DNA from: an uncultured Bacteroidia bacterium
GTDB lineage: Bacteria; Bacteroidota; Bacteroidia; NS11-12g; UBA9320
DNA length: 64,000 nucleotides
Assembly: GCA_943789165.1 (NCBI GenBank)
Contig: CALSTB010000004.1
Location: 124,001 to 188,000, forward strand
Direction: 5' to 3'
This document shows, piece after piece, positions 35,499-43,738 of this stretch. Made by a program: the position numbers and the translations under genes. Below the pieces are notes generated by a model. It was not told the DNA's origin. It saw nothing but the letters and a program-made list of their open reading frames with translations, and did no database searches. The first letter of the stretch is position 1; the number at the start of each line of letters is the position of its first letter.

Positions 35499-37142
35499 TT
35501 ATAGTGAAAAGGTAATTCCAGCCAACAAATTAAGCCCAAAAGATGGATATGCATACCATTTTTGGTACCTAGAATTCGAAATATTATTGACATTCAAAAA
35601 GAACGAGATATTTTTCTTGTACCGATAATCGGCCATCACGTTCACATCTAAAAACGGTGCAAGCGGTTCTACATTCTTTTCAGTCGAGAACATATCACGC
35701 TGAAACCGTTCGCCAATCGCATATAACTGAACTCTTAGGTCTAATTTCTTCGCCAAGGTATAGCGCATGTTTAAATCTGCATCAATAGCAGGCAACTGCC
35801 AAGCATATTCTTGCAGTTCCGCTTTGTAATTGTACAAGGTCGTATTAAACTGGATAAAAAACTTCTCGTCTAAACGGAAACCCAATCCTGTGGTAAATGC
35901 TACCGTTTGTACATCGTCATACACAACACCGAATGATCTATTAGGAGTAGAGTCGGTCAGATACAACGGCAAGTCATTGTCGATGGAATACCGCACCTTT
36001 AACAAGTAATCTATTTTTTTAACCAAAACCCCTTTCAACCCCCCTTGAATATTGAAAGTGTTGATGGTGTTTCGAACTTCGATGTCGTTGCTTACAAATG
36101 GATTGATATAAGACAATTGTCGAAGTGAGTTCTTCTTCACGTCGCCATTAATACCCGCAAACGCAAGTACTTTGTTTGGCACTAAGAAATGTTCGGCTGA
36201 TACATTTGGAAAGAGCCTAAACGGTGATTCACCTGAACTATCAATGGCCACAACGGCATTGGCGCCAATATTTAAGTCAATTTTTTTATACCTAAAAGAA
36301 TAGGATGGAAGGATTCTAACAAAAGTCCGGCTATAAGCTGGAGTCGCATTGTCGATGATGTTTGTAAAGTCAACCTTACCATCCACATTCACTTCACGAC
36401 GTTGACCAAGCTTAAACTTGCTTTGAAAACTTCCTTCAAAATCGTTTTCACGTCGGTTGCCATGGGTGCCGAAGGTATAGAAGTCGAAACCCAGTTTGGT
36501 GCCTATGCGTTTTTCGTCGTACCCACGGTCGTATAGTACACTTCCATTAAAATCATTGAAAATTTGATTGATTTGGCGCTTTTCAAAATTGAAACTATCT
36601 GCGTCATACCCGTAATAATGCACAACATGACGTTCGTAATTCAACTTACCCGTTAACTCACCACGGTTCCCCATTTTAGATCCTACAACGCCTAAATGGT
36701 TGTCACTAAAGTCAGCATTCTCAGGCTTGCCAGCGTTTGCTGATAGGTGTTTACCGTAAAAACCGTAATTGTATTTTTTGTTTCGAACACTGTGAATCCG
36801 TACTTCACCGTATGGGGTTAAGTAATTTCCTGCGCCCAGTTTAAAGTAATTTCCGAATAAAGGTTCATCTAGTTCAGACTTAATTCCAATCGCCTTTGCT
36901 GGTTTGTATGTGGGTAAAACGCCATACGCAAAGTTGGGTAATTTGTATGTGAAACTTGGGGGATCCCCTTTTATCTCTTGAATATCCGGCTTTGTGATAA
37001 TTTTATTGGCAGCAGAAACCTTCGGTTCGTAATCCGACTTGATATCAATGGACATCGTCGTGGAGGTATCCGATTGCGCAGACACTTTCAGACCAACGGA
37101 AAGACTGATAGAAAGGATTAGAAAAAGTGCTTTATTACCCAT
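35499..37142 (-). CDS. Outer-membrane beta-barrel protein (TonB-dependent receptor-like, no plug)
   Basis: A 547-residue protein with a signal peptide (MGNKALFLILSISLSVGLKVSAQ). Most of it is a barrel with repeated strands (YNYGFYGKHLSAN, GNRGELTGKLNYERHV, KIDYLLKVRYSID) and a last strand FGLNLLAGITFSL ending in Leu after Ser-Phe. It resembles the barrel part of TonB receptors but has no evident plug domain. I chose ATG 37142 over an ATG at 37154 because a -7 element ends only 1 bp upstream of the latter. It leads the operon with HU-SPOR, ExbB, ExbD, TonB-like and FolC. Confidence 0.85.
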   Translation of the reverse strand: MGNKALFLILSISLSVGLKVSAQSDTSTTMSIDIKSDYEPKVSAANKIITKPDIQEIKGDPPSFTYKLPNFAYGVLPTYKPAKAIGIKSELDEPLFGNYFKLGAGNYLTPYGEVRIHSVRNKKYNYGFYGKHLSANAGKPENADFSDNHLGVVGSKMGNRGELTGKLNYERHVVHYYGYDADSFNFEKRQINQIFNDFNGSVLYDRGYDEKRIGTKLGFDFYTFGTHGNRRENDFEGSFQSKFKLGQRREVNVDGKVDFTNIIDNATPAYSRTFVRILPSYSFRYKKIDLNIGANAVVAIDSSGESPFRLFPNVSAEHFLVPNKVLAFAGINGDVKKNSLRQLSYINPFVSNDIEVRNTINTFNIQGGLKGVLVKKIDYLLKVRYSIDNDLPLYLTDSTPNRSFGVVYDDVQTVAFTTGLGFRLDEKFFIQFNTTLYNYKAELQEYAWQLPAIDADLNMRYTLAKKLDLRVQLYAIGERFQRDMFSTEKNVEPLAPFLDVNVMADYRYKKNISFFLNVNNISNSRYQKWYAYPSFGLNLLAGITFSL

Positions 37143-37155
37143 AATATTAATCACT

Positions 37156-37163
37156 CAAAATTA
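37156..37163 (-). promoter_or_regulatory. -7 element of the barrel-HU/SPOR-exbBD operon
   Basis: On the minus strand the bases read TAATTTTG (TAnnTTTG), ending 13 bp before the ATG at 37142. Confidence 0.5.
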
Positions 37164-37300
37164 AATGAACACAGTTGGTTTGACTGGAGAACATTTCCAC
37201 ATTAACGTGGTTTTTTGTGCTTAACGTATGGTCGAGGCTGCATTCGGAGGTTACTTATCAACAAAAAGTGGGTTAAGATTCGTTCAAGAATCCCAGCTAT

Positions 37301-37308
37301 TATATTTG
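37301..37308 (+). promoter_or_regulatory. -7 element of recA
   Basis: TATATTTG matches TAnnTTTG and lies 22 bp before the recA ATG. No SOS-box palindrome was recognised nearby. Confidence 0.5.
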
Positions 37309-37330
37309 AACATAGTAATAATGTAAACAG

Positions 37331-38365
37331 ATGGCGAACGAAAACGCAGAAAAATTAAAAGCCCTCAAGCTTACAATAGATAAGCTAGAAAAATCCTACG
37401 GGAAAGGGGTTGTCATGAAGATGGACGATGATGCCGTCTTCAATATACCGAGTATTTCAACGGGTTCATTAGGACTTGATATGGCTCTAGGCATTGGTGG
37501 TTTACCTAAAGGTCGGGTGGTTGAAATTTATGGACCTGAAGCTTCGGGTAAAACAACCTTAGCAATGCATTGTCTTGCTGAGGCGCAGAAAAAAGGTGGT
37601 ATCGCTGCTTTTGTGGATGCGGAACACGCGTTTGATCGGTTTTATGCCGAGAAAATTGGTGTTGATACTGACGAATTGTTGATAGCGCAACCTGATGACG
37701 GTGAACAAGCTCTTGAAATTGCCGACAACTTAATCCGCTCTGGCGCAATCGACATCATTGTGATTGACTCTGTAGCAGCTTTAGTCCCTCGTGCTGAATT
37801 AGAAGGCGATATGGGAGATTCCAAAATGGGTCTTCAAGCTCGATTGATGTCGCAAGCACTTAGAAAATTAACAGGAACCATTAGCAAAACTGGCTGTATC
37901 TGTATTTTCATTAACCAGTTAAGAGAAAAAATCGGTGTGATGTTTGGCAATCCTGAAACGACAACGGGTGGTAACGCTTTGAAGTTTTACGCTTCAGTGC
38001 GATTAGACATTCGTCGGATAGGTCAGATTAAAGACGGTATCGATATCGTTGGAAACCGTGTAAAAGTTAAGGTGGCTAAAAACAAAGTCGCTCCGCCTTT
38101 CCGTGTGATTGAATTTGACATCATGTATGGAGAAGGTATTTCTAAAGCTGGAGAGGTGTTGGACTTAGGTGTTGAAGCAGAAGTGGTTCAAAAAAGTGGA
38201 AGCTGGTTTAGTTATAACGGCACCAAGCTTGGCCAAGGTCGCGACTCAGTGAAGAAATTGTTACTTGATAATCCGGAATTAATGGACGAAATTGAAGACA
38301 AAGTAAAGGGCAAGGTGCTTGGGGAACCAGAACCTGCAGCTGCAGCTGAAACCGAAAAAGCATAA
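37331..38365 (+). CDS. recA: Recombinase RecA
   Basis: A 344-residue protein of full family length. It binds single-stranded DNA, drives strand exchange and, in many bacteria, triggers LexA cleavage. Present are the Walker [10 protein letters not shown] (residues ~67-75), the [17 protein letters not shown]alker B strand, the L2-type loop with [17 protein letters not shown] and the conserved INQLREKIG. The C-terminus is short and ends in Ala/Glu. It stands alone, divergent from the barrel operon, and is followed by a terminator shared with the convergent DUF983 gene. Confidence 0.98.
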   Translation: MANENAEKLKALKLTIDKLEKSYGKGVVMKMDDDAVFNIPSISTGSLGLDMALGIGGLPKGRVVEIYGPEASGKTTLAMHCLAEAQKKGGIAAFVDAEHAFDRFYAEKIGVDTDELLIAQPDDGEQALEIADNLIRSGAIDIIVIDSVAALVPRAELEGDMGDSKMGLQARLMSQALRKLTGTISKTGCICIFINQLREKIGVMFGNPETTTGGNALKFYASVRLDIRRIGQIKDGIDIVGNRVKVKVAKNKVAPPFRVIEFDIMYGEGISKAGEVLDLGVEAEVVQKSGSWFSYNGTKLGQGRDSVKKLLLDNPELMDEIEDKVKGKVLGEPEPAAAAETEKA

Positions 38366-38393
38366 GACTGTATATTAGTATAAAAAGTAAAAG

Positions 38394-38427
38394 CTCCGTT
38401 TGCCTTTAGGTGAATGGAGTTTTTTTA
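38394..38427. terminator. Terminator between convergent recA and the DUF983 gene
   Basis: An 11-bp stem with three G-T pairs (CTCCGTTTGCC / GGTGAATGGAG, loop TTTA) flanked by A-rich bases on the left and a T tract on the right. It can serve recA, and it overlaps the stop codon of the opposite gene. Confidence 0.85.
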
Positions 38428-38808
38428 TGCGCTAAGCTCAGGTTTGAACTTCCGATATGGCGACGCCATATACATCAACATCAATCGGGAAACGCGCATT
38501 ATGAGCGGCGTTAAGGGTACTACAATACCAATGATCACGGTGCACAGTAATAGGAGTGAAGGGTCGTCGAAAATGGAAAACATAATCACCGACAATACAA
38601 TCAACACGCCTACAATTAGGCTATAACTTACGTACATCGCACCCCAGAAAAAACCGGGTTCTTGCTCATATTTTACGTTGCAGTGCGGACAGTGCGTGTA
38701 AACGTTTTTGAAATTTTTAGTGAATAAGCCACCTAGGAAAACTTTCCCAGTGCGGCATTGCGGACAACATCCTGAAAGAAAGGATTGGGCCGCTGATTTC
38801 TTTGCCAT
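38425..38808 (-). CDS. DUF983 family membrane protein
   Basis: A 127-residue protein with an N-terminal cluster of two Cys pairs (GCCPQCRTG at ~13-21 and CPHCNVKY at ~41-48), a likely zinc site, then EPGFFWGAMYVSYSL and two membrane segments (~60-80, ~87-105). DUF983 proteins are often linked to cytochrome oxidase genes in Bacteroidota and Proteobacteria; their function is unknown. It immediately follows the 79-residue CPMC protein with no gap. Confidence 0.88.
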   Translation of the reverse strand: MAKKSAAQSFLSGCCPQCRTGKVFLGGLFTKNFKNVYTHCPHCNVKYEQEPGFFWGAMYVSYSLIVGVLIVLSVIMFSIFDDPSLLLLCTVIIGIVVPLTPLIMRVSRLMLMYMASPYRKFKPELSA

Positions 38809-39048
38809 TTATTTCTTACGATTTTTACGGTACCACAATCCACCGACAAATGCGACGATGAGATATGGTGATGCCAACAAATACAAGATGCCCTTGTTCA
38901 AACCAACACCGTGGGTGTTGCCTTCGTTTTGCATGGCTGATTCCACAGCGCTTCTACACATTGGGCACTGCGCATACACATCAGAAAAAATTCCTGCTAC
39001 GATAAACAGTAAAGTGACGATGGCGATTTTGCGAATTGCGTTTTGCAT
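38809..39048 (-). CDS. Small CPxC membrane protein of the oxidase cluster
   Basis: A 79-residue protein with an N-terminal signal or membrane segment (~8-26), a CPMC motif right after it (residues 28-31, QCPMCRSAVES), a second hydrophobic segment (~53-70) and a basic end. I recall similar short proteins next to DUF983/DUF420 in Bacteroidota oxidase clusters. The CPxC motif may act in thiol exchange or metal handling, which is inference. A TAnnTTTG element lies 4 bp before the ATG, so it may have its own promoter. Confidence 0.82.
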   Translation of the reverse strand: MQNAIRKIAIVTLLFIVAGIFSDVYAQCPMCRSAVESAMQNEGNTHGVGLNKGILYLLASPYLIVAFVGGLWYRKNRKK

Positions 39049-39052
39049 GGCA

Positions 39053-39060
39053 CAAAGATA
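39053..39060 (-). promoter_or_regulatory. -7 element just before the CPxC protein gene
   Basis: Minus-strand bases read TATCTTTG and end 4 bp before the ATG. It lies just upstream of the FkbM stop codon and would give a nearly leaderless mRNA. Confidence 0.5.
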
Positions 39061-39061
39061 C

Positions 39062-39793
39062 TTATTCGGGGATAAAGAAGAAGTTTTGTGTTATATGATT
39101 ATTCGCATCAAATGATATAAGATGATCACCTTGCTTGAATTGAATTTGATAACCAAGTGATTTCATAAAATCGAAGCACTTATATCGGTTTTCATTGTCC
39201 CATAACTCACAATAGATAATGGGCATGTTCTTTTTAAGTAAGTCAGCTGCCCCTAAAAATACGTGATACTCAAAGTTCTCGACGTCTATTTTGATGGCGG
39301 AAATAGCGGTCTCTTTTAAGGACTCGATATCATCAAGTTTTGAGATAGACGTTGTAAAGGTGTCTCCTTCGTTGAAGTCTTTGATGTCGTCTGATAAAAC
39401 GTGACTTAAGCCTTGTTTTTTTACATTGTCGACCACAGGCATTACCATGTCAATGGTGCCGTTTTCGTTTCCCAAAGCCAGATCAGAAATCGAAATATTG
39501 TCTAGATTGAATCGGTTTTTGATCCATTTCAGCGTAGCCAAGTTTTGAGGCATTGGTTCGAAGGCAAATACTTGTCCAGTACCGACGCGTTTAGATAAGT
39601 AATACGACATAATGCCGATGTTCGCGCCAATGTCTAACACATTGCTACCTTCGGGTATCATGTTGATGAAATGAAAAAAGTCATTTTCACCTTGGTCTTT
39701 GTGAAGCGTTTTAATTTTAAACCACGAGAAGAGATTTAAATAAGTGCGTAAACCCAATAGGCGTTGCAAAAGATATTGAATCTTCGCTTTCAC
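39062..39793 (-). CDS. FkbM family methyltransferase
   Basis: A 243-residue protein with the SAM-binding NVLDIGANIGIMSYYLSK (~residues 52-69), FAFEPMPQNLATL as motif II and ISAIKIDVENFEYHVFLGA, the FkbM hallmark. FkbM enzymes O-methylate sugars or other small molecules. The start is GTG. It lies between the DUF420 gene (stop touching this start) and the CPxC protein gene, an unusual place for a glycan-type methyltransferase. It could be an inserted gene or a modifier of the respiratory cluster; the sequence does not tell. Confidence 0.88.
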   Translation of the reverse strand: MKAKIQYLLQRLLGLRTYLNLFSWFKIKTLHKDQGENDFFHFINMIPEGSNVLDIGANIGIMSYYLSKRVGTGQVFAFEPMPQNLATLKWIKNRFNLDNISISDLALGNENGTIDMVMPVVDNVKKQGLSHVLSDDIKDFNEGDTFTTSISKLDDIESLKETAISAIKIDVENFEYHVFLGAADLLKKNMPIIYCELWDNENRYKCFDFMKSLGYQIQFKQGDHLISFDANNHITQNFFFIPE

Positions 39794-40336
39794 TTACAAT
39801 GGATATTGGTAATACGGACTAATCATTAGGTAGACAACCACACCAGAAATGGTTACAAATAACCAAATAGGGTAGGCGAACCTTACAATTTTGCGATGTT
39901 TTTCTACTTTATTGTTTAATCCGAAATAGAATGCAATTAAAATCAATGGCAGTACCAACGCAGCAAGGACAATGTGCAAGCCAAGAATAATTAAGTAAAG
40001 CGTTTTAATGCCTCCTTCCCCACCAAATGCAGTGTGCGTCACAAAGAAGTGATAGACGACGTACAGCATTAAGAATACCGCCGATAAAAGGAAGGTAGTA
40101 ATATTCAGTTTCTTATGTAGGTCAATTTTCTTTTGCTTGATGGCTCTTAAACTCAATAGCAATAGAATGGAACAGGTTCCATTGATGATCGCATTGAACA
40201 TTGGAAACCGATAAATGATGTTTGGAAACTCGGATGGAGGTTCAATGAGTCGCTTGTTTAAGGCCAATACAAGTAGAAATACCACCGCAGAAACGGTGAG
40301 TGCAATTCTATAAAAGAGTTTATCGTTTTTGATCAT
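39794..40336 (-). CDS. DUF420 family membrane protein (oxidase assembly-associated)
   Basis: A 180-residue protein with about five membrane segments and conserved His residues (YHFFVTHTAFGG, ILGLHIVLAALVLPLI, KHRKIVRF). DUF420 proteins resemble CtaM and are found with SCO and cox genes; a role in oxidase maturation is likely. It overlaps the SCO gene by 17 bp. Confidence 0.88.
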   Translation of the reverse strand: MIKNDKLFYRIALTVSAVVFLLVLALNKRLIEPPSEFPNIIYRFPMFNAIINGTCSILLLLSLRAIKQKKIDLHKKLNITTFLLSAVFLMLYVVYHFFVTHTAFGGEGGIKTLYLIILGLHIVLAALVLPLILIAFYFGLNNKVEKHRKIVRFAYPIWLFVTISGVVVYLMISPYYQYPL

Positions 40337-41063
40337 TTGCTTTTTTTTCTTTTATCGCATATTCAGCTTGCAATCCTTTGATACCATTTTTAACATCAGT
40401 TGCAAATGTTGGATTGTTGTGAGATTCAAAATAACCCCGTATACGTAATTCTTTATCAACCAAAAAGGCCATGGTACTGTGGATGAAGTCATATTTCCCG
40501 TCAGGACTTGGCGCTGCTGCGTGATAATGGTTGATGGCTAGGTCATAGATTTCGTGCTTAAATCCCGTGGCGAAATACCATTTGTCGGGAGCGTAGTTAT
40601 ACTTTTTAGCATATTCAGCCAACACGGGAACAGAATCGTGTTCCGGATGGACTGTATGAGATAAAAAAGCAACTTCTGGATCATCCTTAAACGCTTCTAC
40701 TGCCAGTCGTAAATTGTTGTTCATTCGAGGACACAACTCAGGACATGTGGCGTAAAAGAAGTTCGTAACAAGAATTTTGTTTTCGAAGGTTTTCAATGAA
40801 ATCGGATTCCCTGTTTGGTCCGTTAATTCAAAATCGCGGAGTGACCAAATTTCCATGATGCTATCTCCGGTAACGTAAAAATTGTCGCCTAAGGTAGAGT
40901 CAATGAGTGCTTTGTCGGCAAGTAGGGAAGTATCAGCGTAATAAGATCCCATATATTCCAATGGGATAAAAGTTTCCTCGGCCTTACTCCATAAGAAATA
41001 TAAACCAATGGGTATTAGTACGAATAAAACGAGCGCTATGCGACCACGCTTTTGTTTGTCCAA
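40320..41063 (-). CDS. SCO1/SenC family copper chaperone
   Basis: A 247-residue protein anchored by one N-terminal membrane segment (~9-24). The thioredoxin-like domain has the copper-binding FYATCPELCPRMN (CxxxC) and the distant His in YDFIHSTMAFLVD. It delivers copper to the CuA site of Cox2. The start is TTG, 5 bp after the coxIV stop; no ATG is in frame nearby. Confidence 0.93.
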   Translation of the reverse strand: MDKQKRGRIALVLFVLIPIGLYFLWSKAEETFIPLEYMGSYYADTSLLADKALIDSTLGDNFYVTGDSIMEIWSLRDFELTDQTGNPISLKTFENKILVTNFFYATCPELCPRMNNNLRLAVEAFKDDPEVAFLSHTVHPEHDSVPVLAEYAKKYNYAPDKWYFATGFKHEIYDLAINHYHAAAPSPDGKYDFIHSTMAFLVDKELRIRGYFESHNNPTFATDVKNGIKGLQAEYAIKEKKANDQKR

Positions 41064-41068
41064 AACGG

Positions 41069-41428
41069 TTACCAGTTTAAATCAAGCCAGTATCTAGCTT
41101 CGTCTAACATCAAAACAATAAGGTAGATGACGAATAGCATTGGTAAAACTATCGACTTCTTTAACGCCTTATGTTCAAATGTTAGGTGCATAAAACTGTA
41201 CACAATAAAGGCAGCTTTAACAATTCCTAAGAAAATGAATATTCCGTTTCTAAAATATCCAGGATCTATAGTGAAATACAAGGCAACGTCGGCGATGGTT
41301 AATACCAACAGAATCCAAAAGGTTTTCCATAACCCTTTAGTTCCATGTGAATGCGCTTTTGGAACCCAAACAATTGGATCGTAATTTACTTCGTCGTGAA
41401 TGTCTACTGGTGTATTATGATTACTCAT
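41069..41428 (-). CDS. Cytochrome c oxidase subunit IV (small subunit)
   Basis: A 119-residue protein with three membrane segments (~33-52, ~60-80, ~90-108) of the prokaryotic cytochrome c oxidase subunit IV type, including YSFMHLTFEHKALKKSI. It lies between subunit III and SCO. It is a structural helper of the aa3 complex. Confidence 0.9.
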   Translation of the reverse strand: MSNHNTPVDIHDEVNYDPIVWVPKAHSHGTKGLWKTFWILLVLTIADVALYFTIDPGYFRNGIFIFLGIVKAAFIVYSFMHLTFEHKALKKSIVLPMLFVIYLIVLMLDEARYWLDLNW

Positions 41429-41450
41429 GATATGATACGATTAAAGGTTA

Positions 41451-42233
41451 CTATATAAGGTAAAAGAATGTGAAAACGAATACCCAAACTAAATCTACAA
41501 AGTGCCAGTATAGTCCTACTTTTTCAACCATTTCGTAATGGCCTCTTTCTTCGTAAGTACCTCGAAGCACGTTTAGATAAATGATAAAGTTAATGACAAC
41601 TCCACTCAGTACGTGGAAACCATGGAATCCTGTTACTAAGAAGAATAGCGCAGCAAAGGTTACTGGTCCAAAAGGATTGGAGTACAGTTTCGCGCCTTCG
41701 CCTATAAACATGGTCCACTCCCAAGCCTGACAGCCTAAGAACATCAGTCCGCCAACAATGGTGAGCAGCATGTATATTTCTACTTTTTTTCGCTCCATCC
41801 TTTGTCCCGCCTCGACGGCAAGCACCATGGTAACACTACTCATAATGAGGATGAAAGTCATTAAACTCACAAACATCAATGGCCAGTGTAAATGATGACC
41901 AGGGAAGTGGTTAAACACCAATTCTGGCGCAGGCCACTGAGTTTCGGCAAAAATGCCTCTATCTACCATTTCTCCAACAAACCCATCAGGGTTGGCGTGA
42001 AACATTTCGTGTACGTCTGTTCCAAAAGGCATTTCGGTACGTAACTGTTCCATTTGAGTTTCGTCCGCTTGTGGAAATGAGAAACGCACAGTGGCGTACC
42101 CAACCAATAGGGAAGAGAAAGTAAATGCATCAGAAAGTAGGAAGAACCACATCATAAGCTTACCATAGCTTACTTTAAATGGTGATTTACCTCCTGCCCA
42201 AGTGGACGTTGTGCTTACAGCGTGATTTGACAT
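41451..42233 (-). CDS. Cytochrome c oxidase subunit III, longer paralogue
   Basis: A 260-residue subunit III-type membrane protein with an N-terminal soluble loop insertion (~50-100, many acidic residues) and the conserved FHGFHVLSGVVINFI and HFVDLVWVFVFTFFY at the end. Two subunit III genes in a row are common in Bacteroidota oxidase clusters. The ATG is 6 bp after the shorter paralogue. Confidence 0.93.
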   Translation of the reverse strand: MSNHAVSTTSTWAGGKSPFKVSYGKLMMWFFLLSDAFTFSSLLVGYATVRFSFPQADETQMEQLRTEMPFGTDVHEMFHANPDGFVGEMVDRGIFAETQWPAPELVFNHFPGHHLHWPLMFVSLMTFILIMSSVTMVLAVEAGQRMERKKVEIYMLLTIVGGLMFLGCQAWEWTMFIGEGAKLYSNPFGPVTFAALFFLVTGFHGFHVLSGVVINFIIYLNVLRGTYEERGHYEMVEKVGLYWHFVDLVWVFVFTFFYLI

Positions 42234-42239
42234 AATTTT

Positions 42240-42845
42240 CTAAAATTGCGGTGCAAAATATAAAAACAGGTATAAATATATCCATAGAATACCTACGAAG
42301 TGCCAGTATGTATTGCACATACTAATCGACAACATATTCTTCTTATGAACTTTTAACATTAAACTTTTTACTAAAACAATGGCTACAAATATGATCCCAC
42401 CTAAAAGGTGAAGTAAGTGTAACGCGACAAACATGATTACAAAGGATCCACTCACCAAACCTCCTTCACTACCATTTGCTGGTGAGAAGAAGATGCCACG
42501 GTCACCTAAGTCATTAAATCCTTGGTATTGAAAGTACACAAACGACAAACCAGCCAATAGCGTCACCGCCATACCAATGGTCACTTGTTTTAAATTGTCC
42601 TTCCGTGCTGAGACCATAGCGAAATACATCGAGATGGAACTGATGACAACGGCAATAGTGGAGTTAACAAATTGTGGCGGCAAACTAAAGTGCAGCCAAT
42701 TTCCTTCTGCTTCTCTCACTAGGAAAGCACTTGTCAAACCAAGAAACAACATGGTCATACCAACGATTAGCAACACCAAAGAAAACTTCTGAGGGTGCAT
42801 TTTACCGTTGTTGTTATATTCTTCCATACTTGCTGACGCAATCAT
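42240..42845 (-). CDS. Cytochrome c oxidase subunit III, shorter paralogue
   Basis: A 201-residue protein with five membrane segments and the subunit III features FVALHLLHLLGGIIF and TYWHFVGILWIYLYLFLYF. It overlaps ctaB by 4 bp (ATGA). Confidence 0.92.
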   Translation of the reverse strand: MIASASMEEYNNNGKMHPQKFSLVLLIVGMTMLFLGLTSAFLVREAEGNWLHFSLPPQFVNSTIAVVISSISMYFAMVSARKDNLKQVTIGMAVTLLAGLSFVYFQYQGFNDLGDRGIFFSPANGSEGGLVSGSFVIMFVALHLLHLLGGIIFVAIVLVKSLMLKVHKKNMLSISMCNTYWHFVGILWIYLYLFLYFAPQF

Positions 42846-43738
42846 ATCTTATCAATTACATAGGCCAACAAAACGAGCGGGTTGTAAATGATTGAATAAA
42901 ACATCAATCGCTTCGCTTCTTTTGTTGTGCTTGTTTTATGAAACTTGATTCCTTGTATTAAAAATACGATGCCAGCGCCTATAGCGATGCCCATCGATAT
43001 CCATCCTGTAATGCCCAGTATAAAAGGTATTGCGCTCATAGGAATTAATAAAGCGATATACCAAATGGTTAAGGTCGTAGATTTTTTATCCTTTCCAGTT
43101 TTTGATGGTAACAGTCTGTACCCTGCGCGCTGGTAGTCTTCGTCAAGTACCCATGCAATCGCCCAAAAATGAGGAAATTGCCAGATAAATTGAATCGCAA
43201 ACAGTGCCCAACCGCCCCAAGCAAAACTACCTGTAGCTGCCACCCAACCCAATAACGGAGGAATAGCTCCTGGGAAGGCACCAACAAACACTGCTATCGG
43301 ACTGATACGTTTTAACGGTGTATAAAGGAACGCATAGCTCAGCAAGGCGAATAAGCCTAGCCAGCCACTTAATTGATTTAAGAATTGACCTAGGATAAAC
43401 ACACCTAAGACACCACTAATGGTGCAGAAAATAGCCGCTTCTGTAACGGACATTCTATTCGTAGCTACCGGTCGGTTATTCGTCCGAACCATAAGCTTGT
43501 CAAAGTCTTTTTCAATGATTTGATTTAACCCATTGGAAGATGCCACAACCAAGAAACCTCCAAATATCAATGCCCATAAATCGACAAAGTTGGTGTTGCC
43601 ATTTGCAGCGATTAAGAATCCCAATACGGCAGACAATACTACGGTGACTGTCAATCGGGTTTTCGCCAACTGATGATAGTCCTGCAATTTTGCAGCTAAC
43701 GAAAAAGGCAATATGGCTGTTGCTGTTTTAGTCGACAT
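42842..43738 (-). CDS. ctaB: Protohaem IX farnesyltransferase (haem O synthase)
   Basis: A 298-residue UbiA-family membrane enzyme that adds a farnesyl group to haem B. The first Asp-rich motif reads NQIIEKDFDKLMVRTNNRP (~74-92) and the second reads DEDYQRAGYRLLP. Haem O made here is the substrate of CtaA, whose gene overlaps by 11 bp. Confidence 0.96.
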   Translation of the reverse strand: MSTKTATAILPFSLAAKLQDYHQLAKTRLTVTVVLSAVLGFLIAANGNTNFVDLWALIFGGFLVVASSNGLNQIIEKDFDKLMVRTNNRPVATNRMSVTEAAIFCTISGVLGVFILGQFLNQLSGWLGLFALLSYAFLYTPLKRISPIAVFVGAFPGAIPPLLGWVAATGSFAWGGWALFAIQFIWQFPHFWAIAWVLDEDYQRAGYRLLPSKTGKDKKSTTLTIWYIALLIPMSAIPFILGITGWISMGIAIGAGIVFLIQGIKFHKTSTTKEAKRLMFYSIIYNPLVLLAYVIDKI

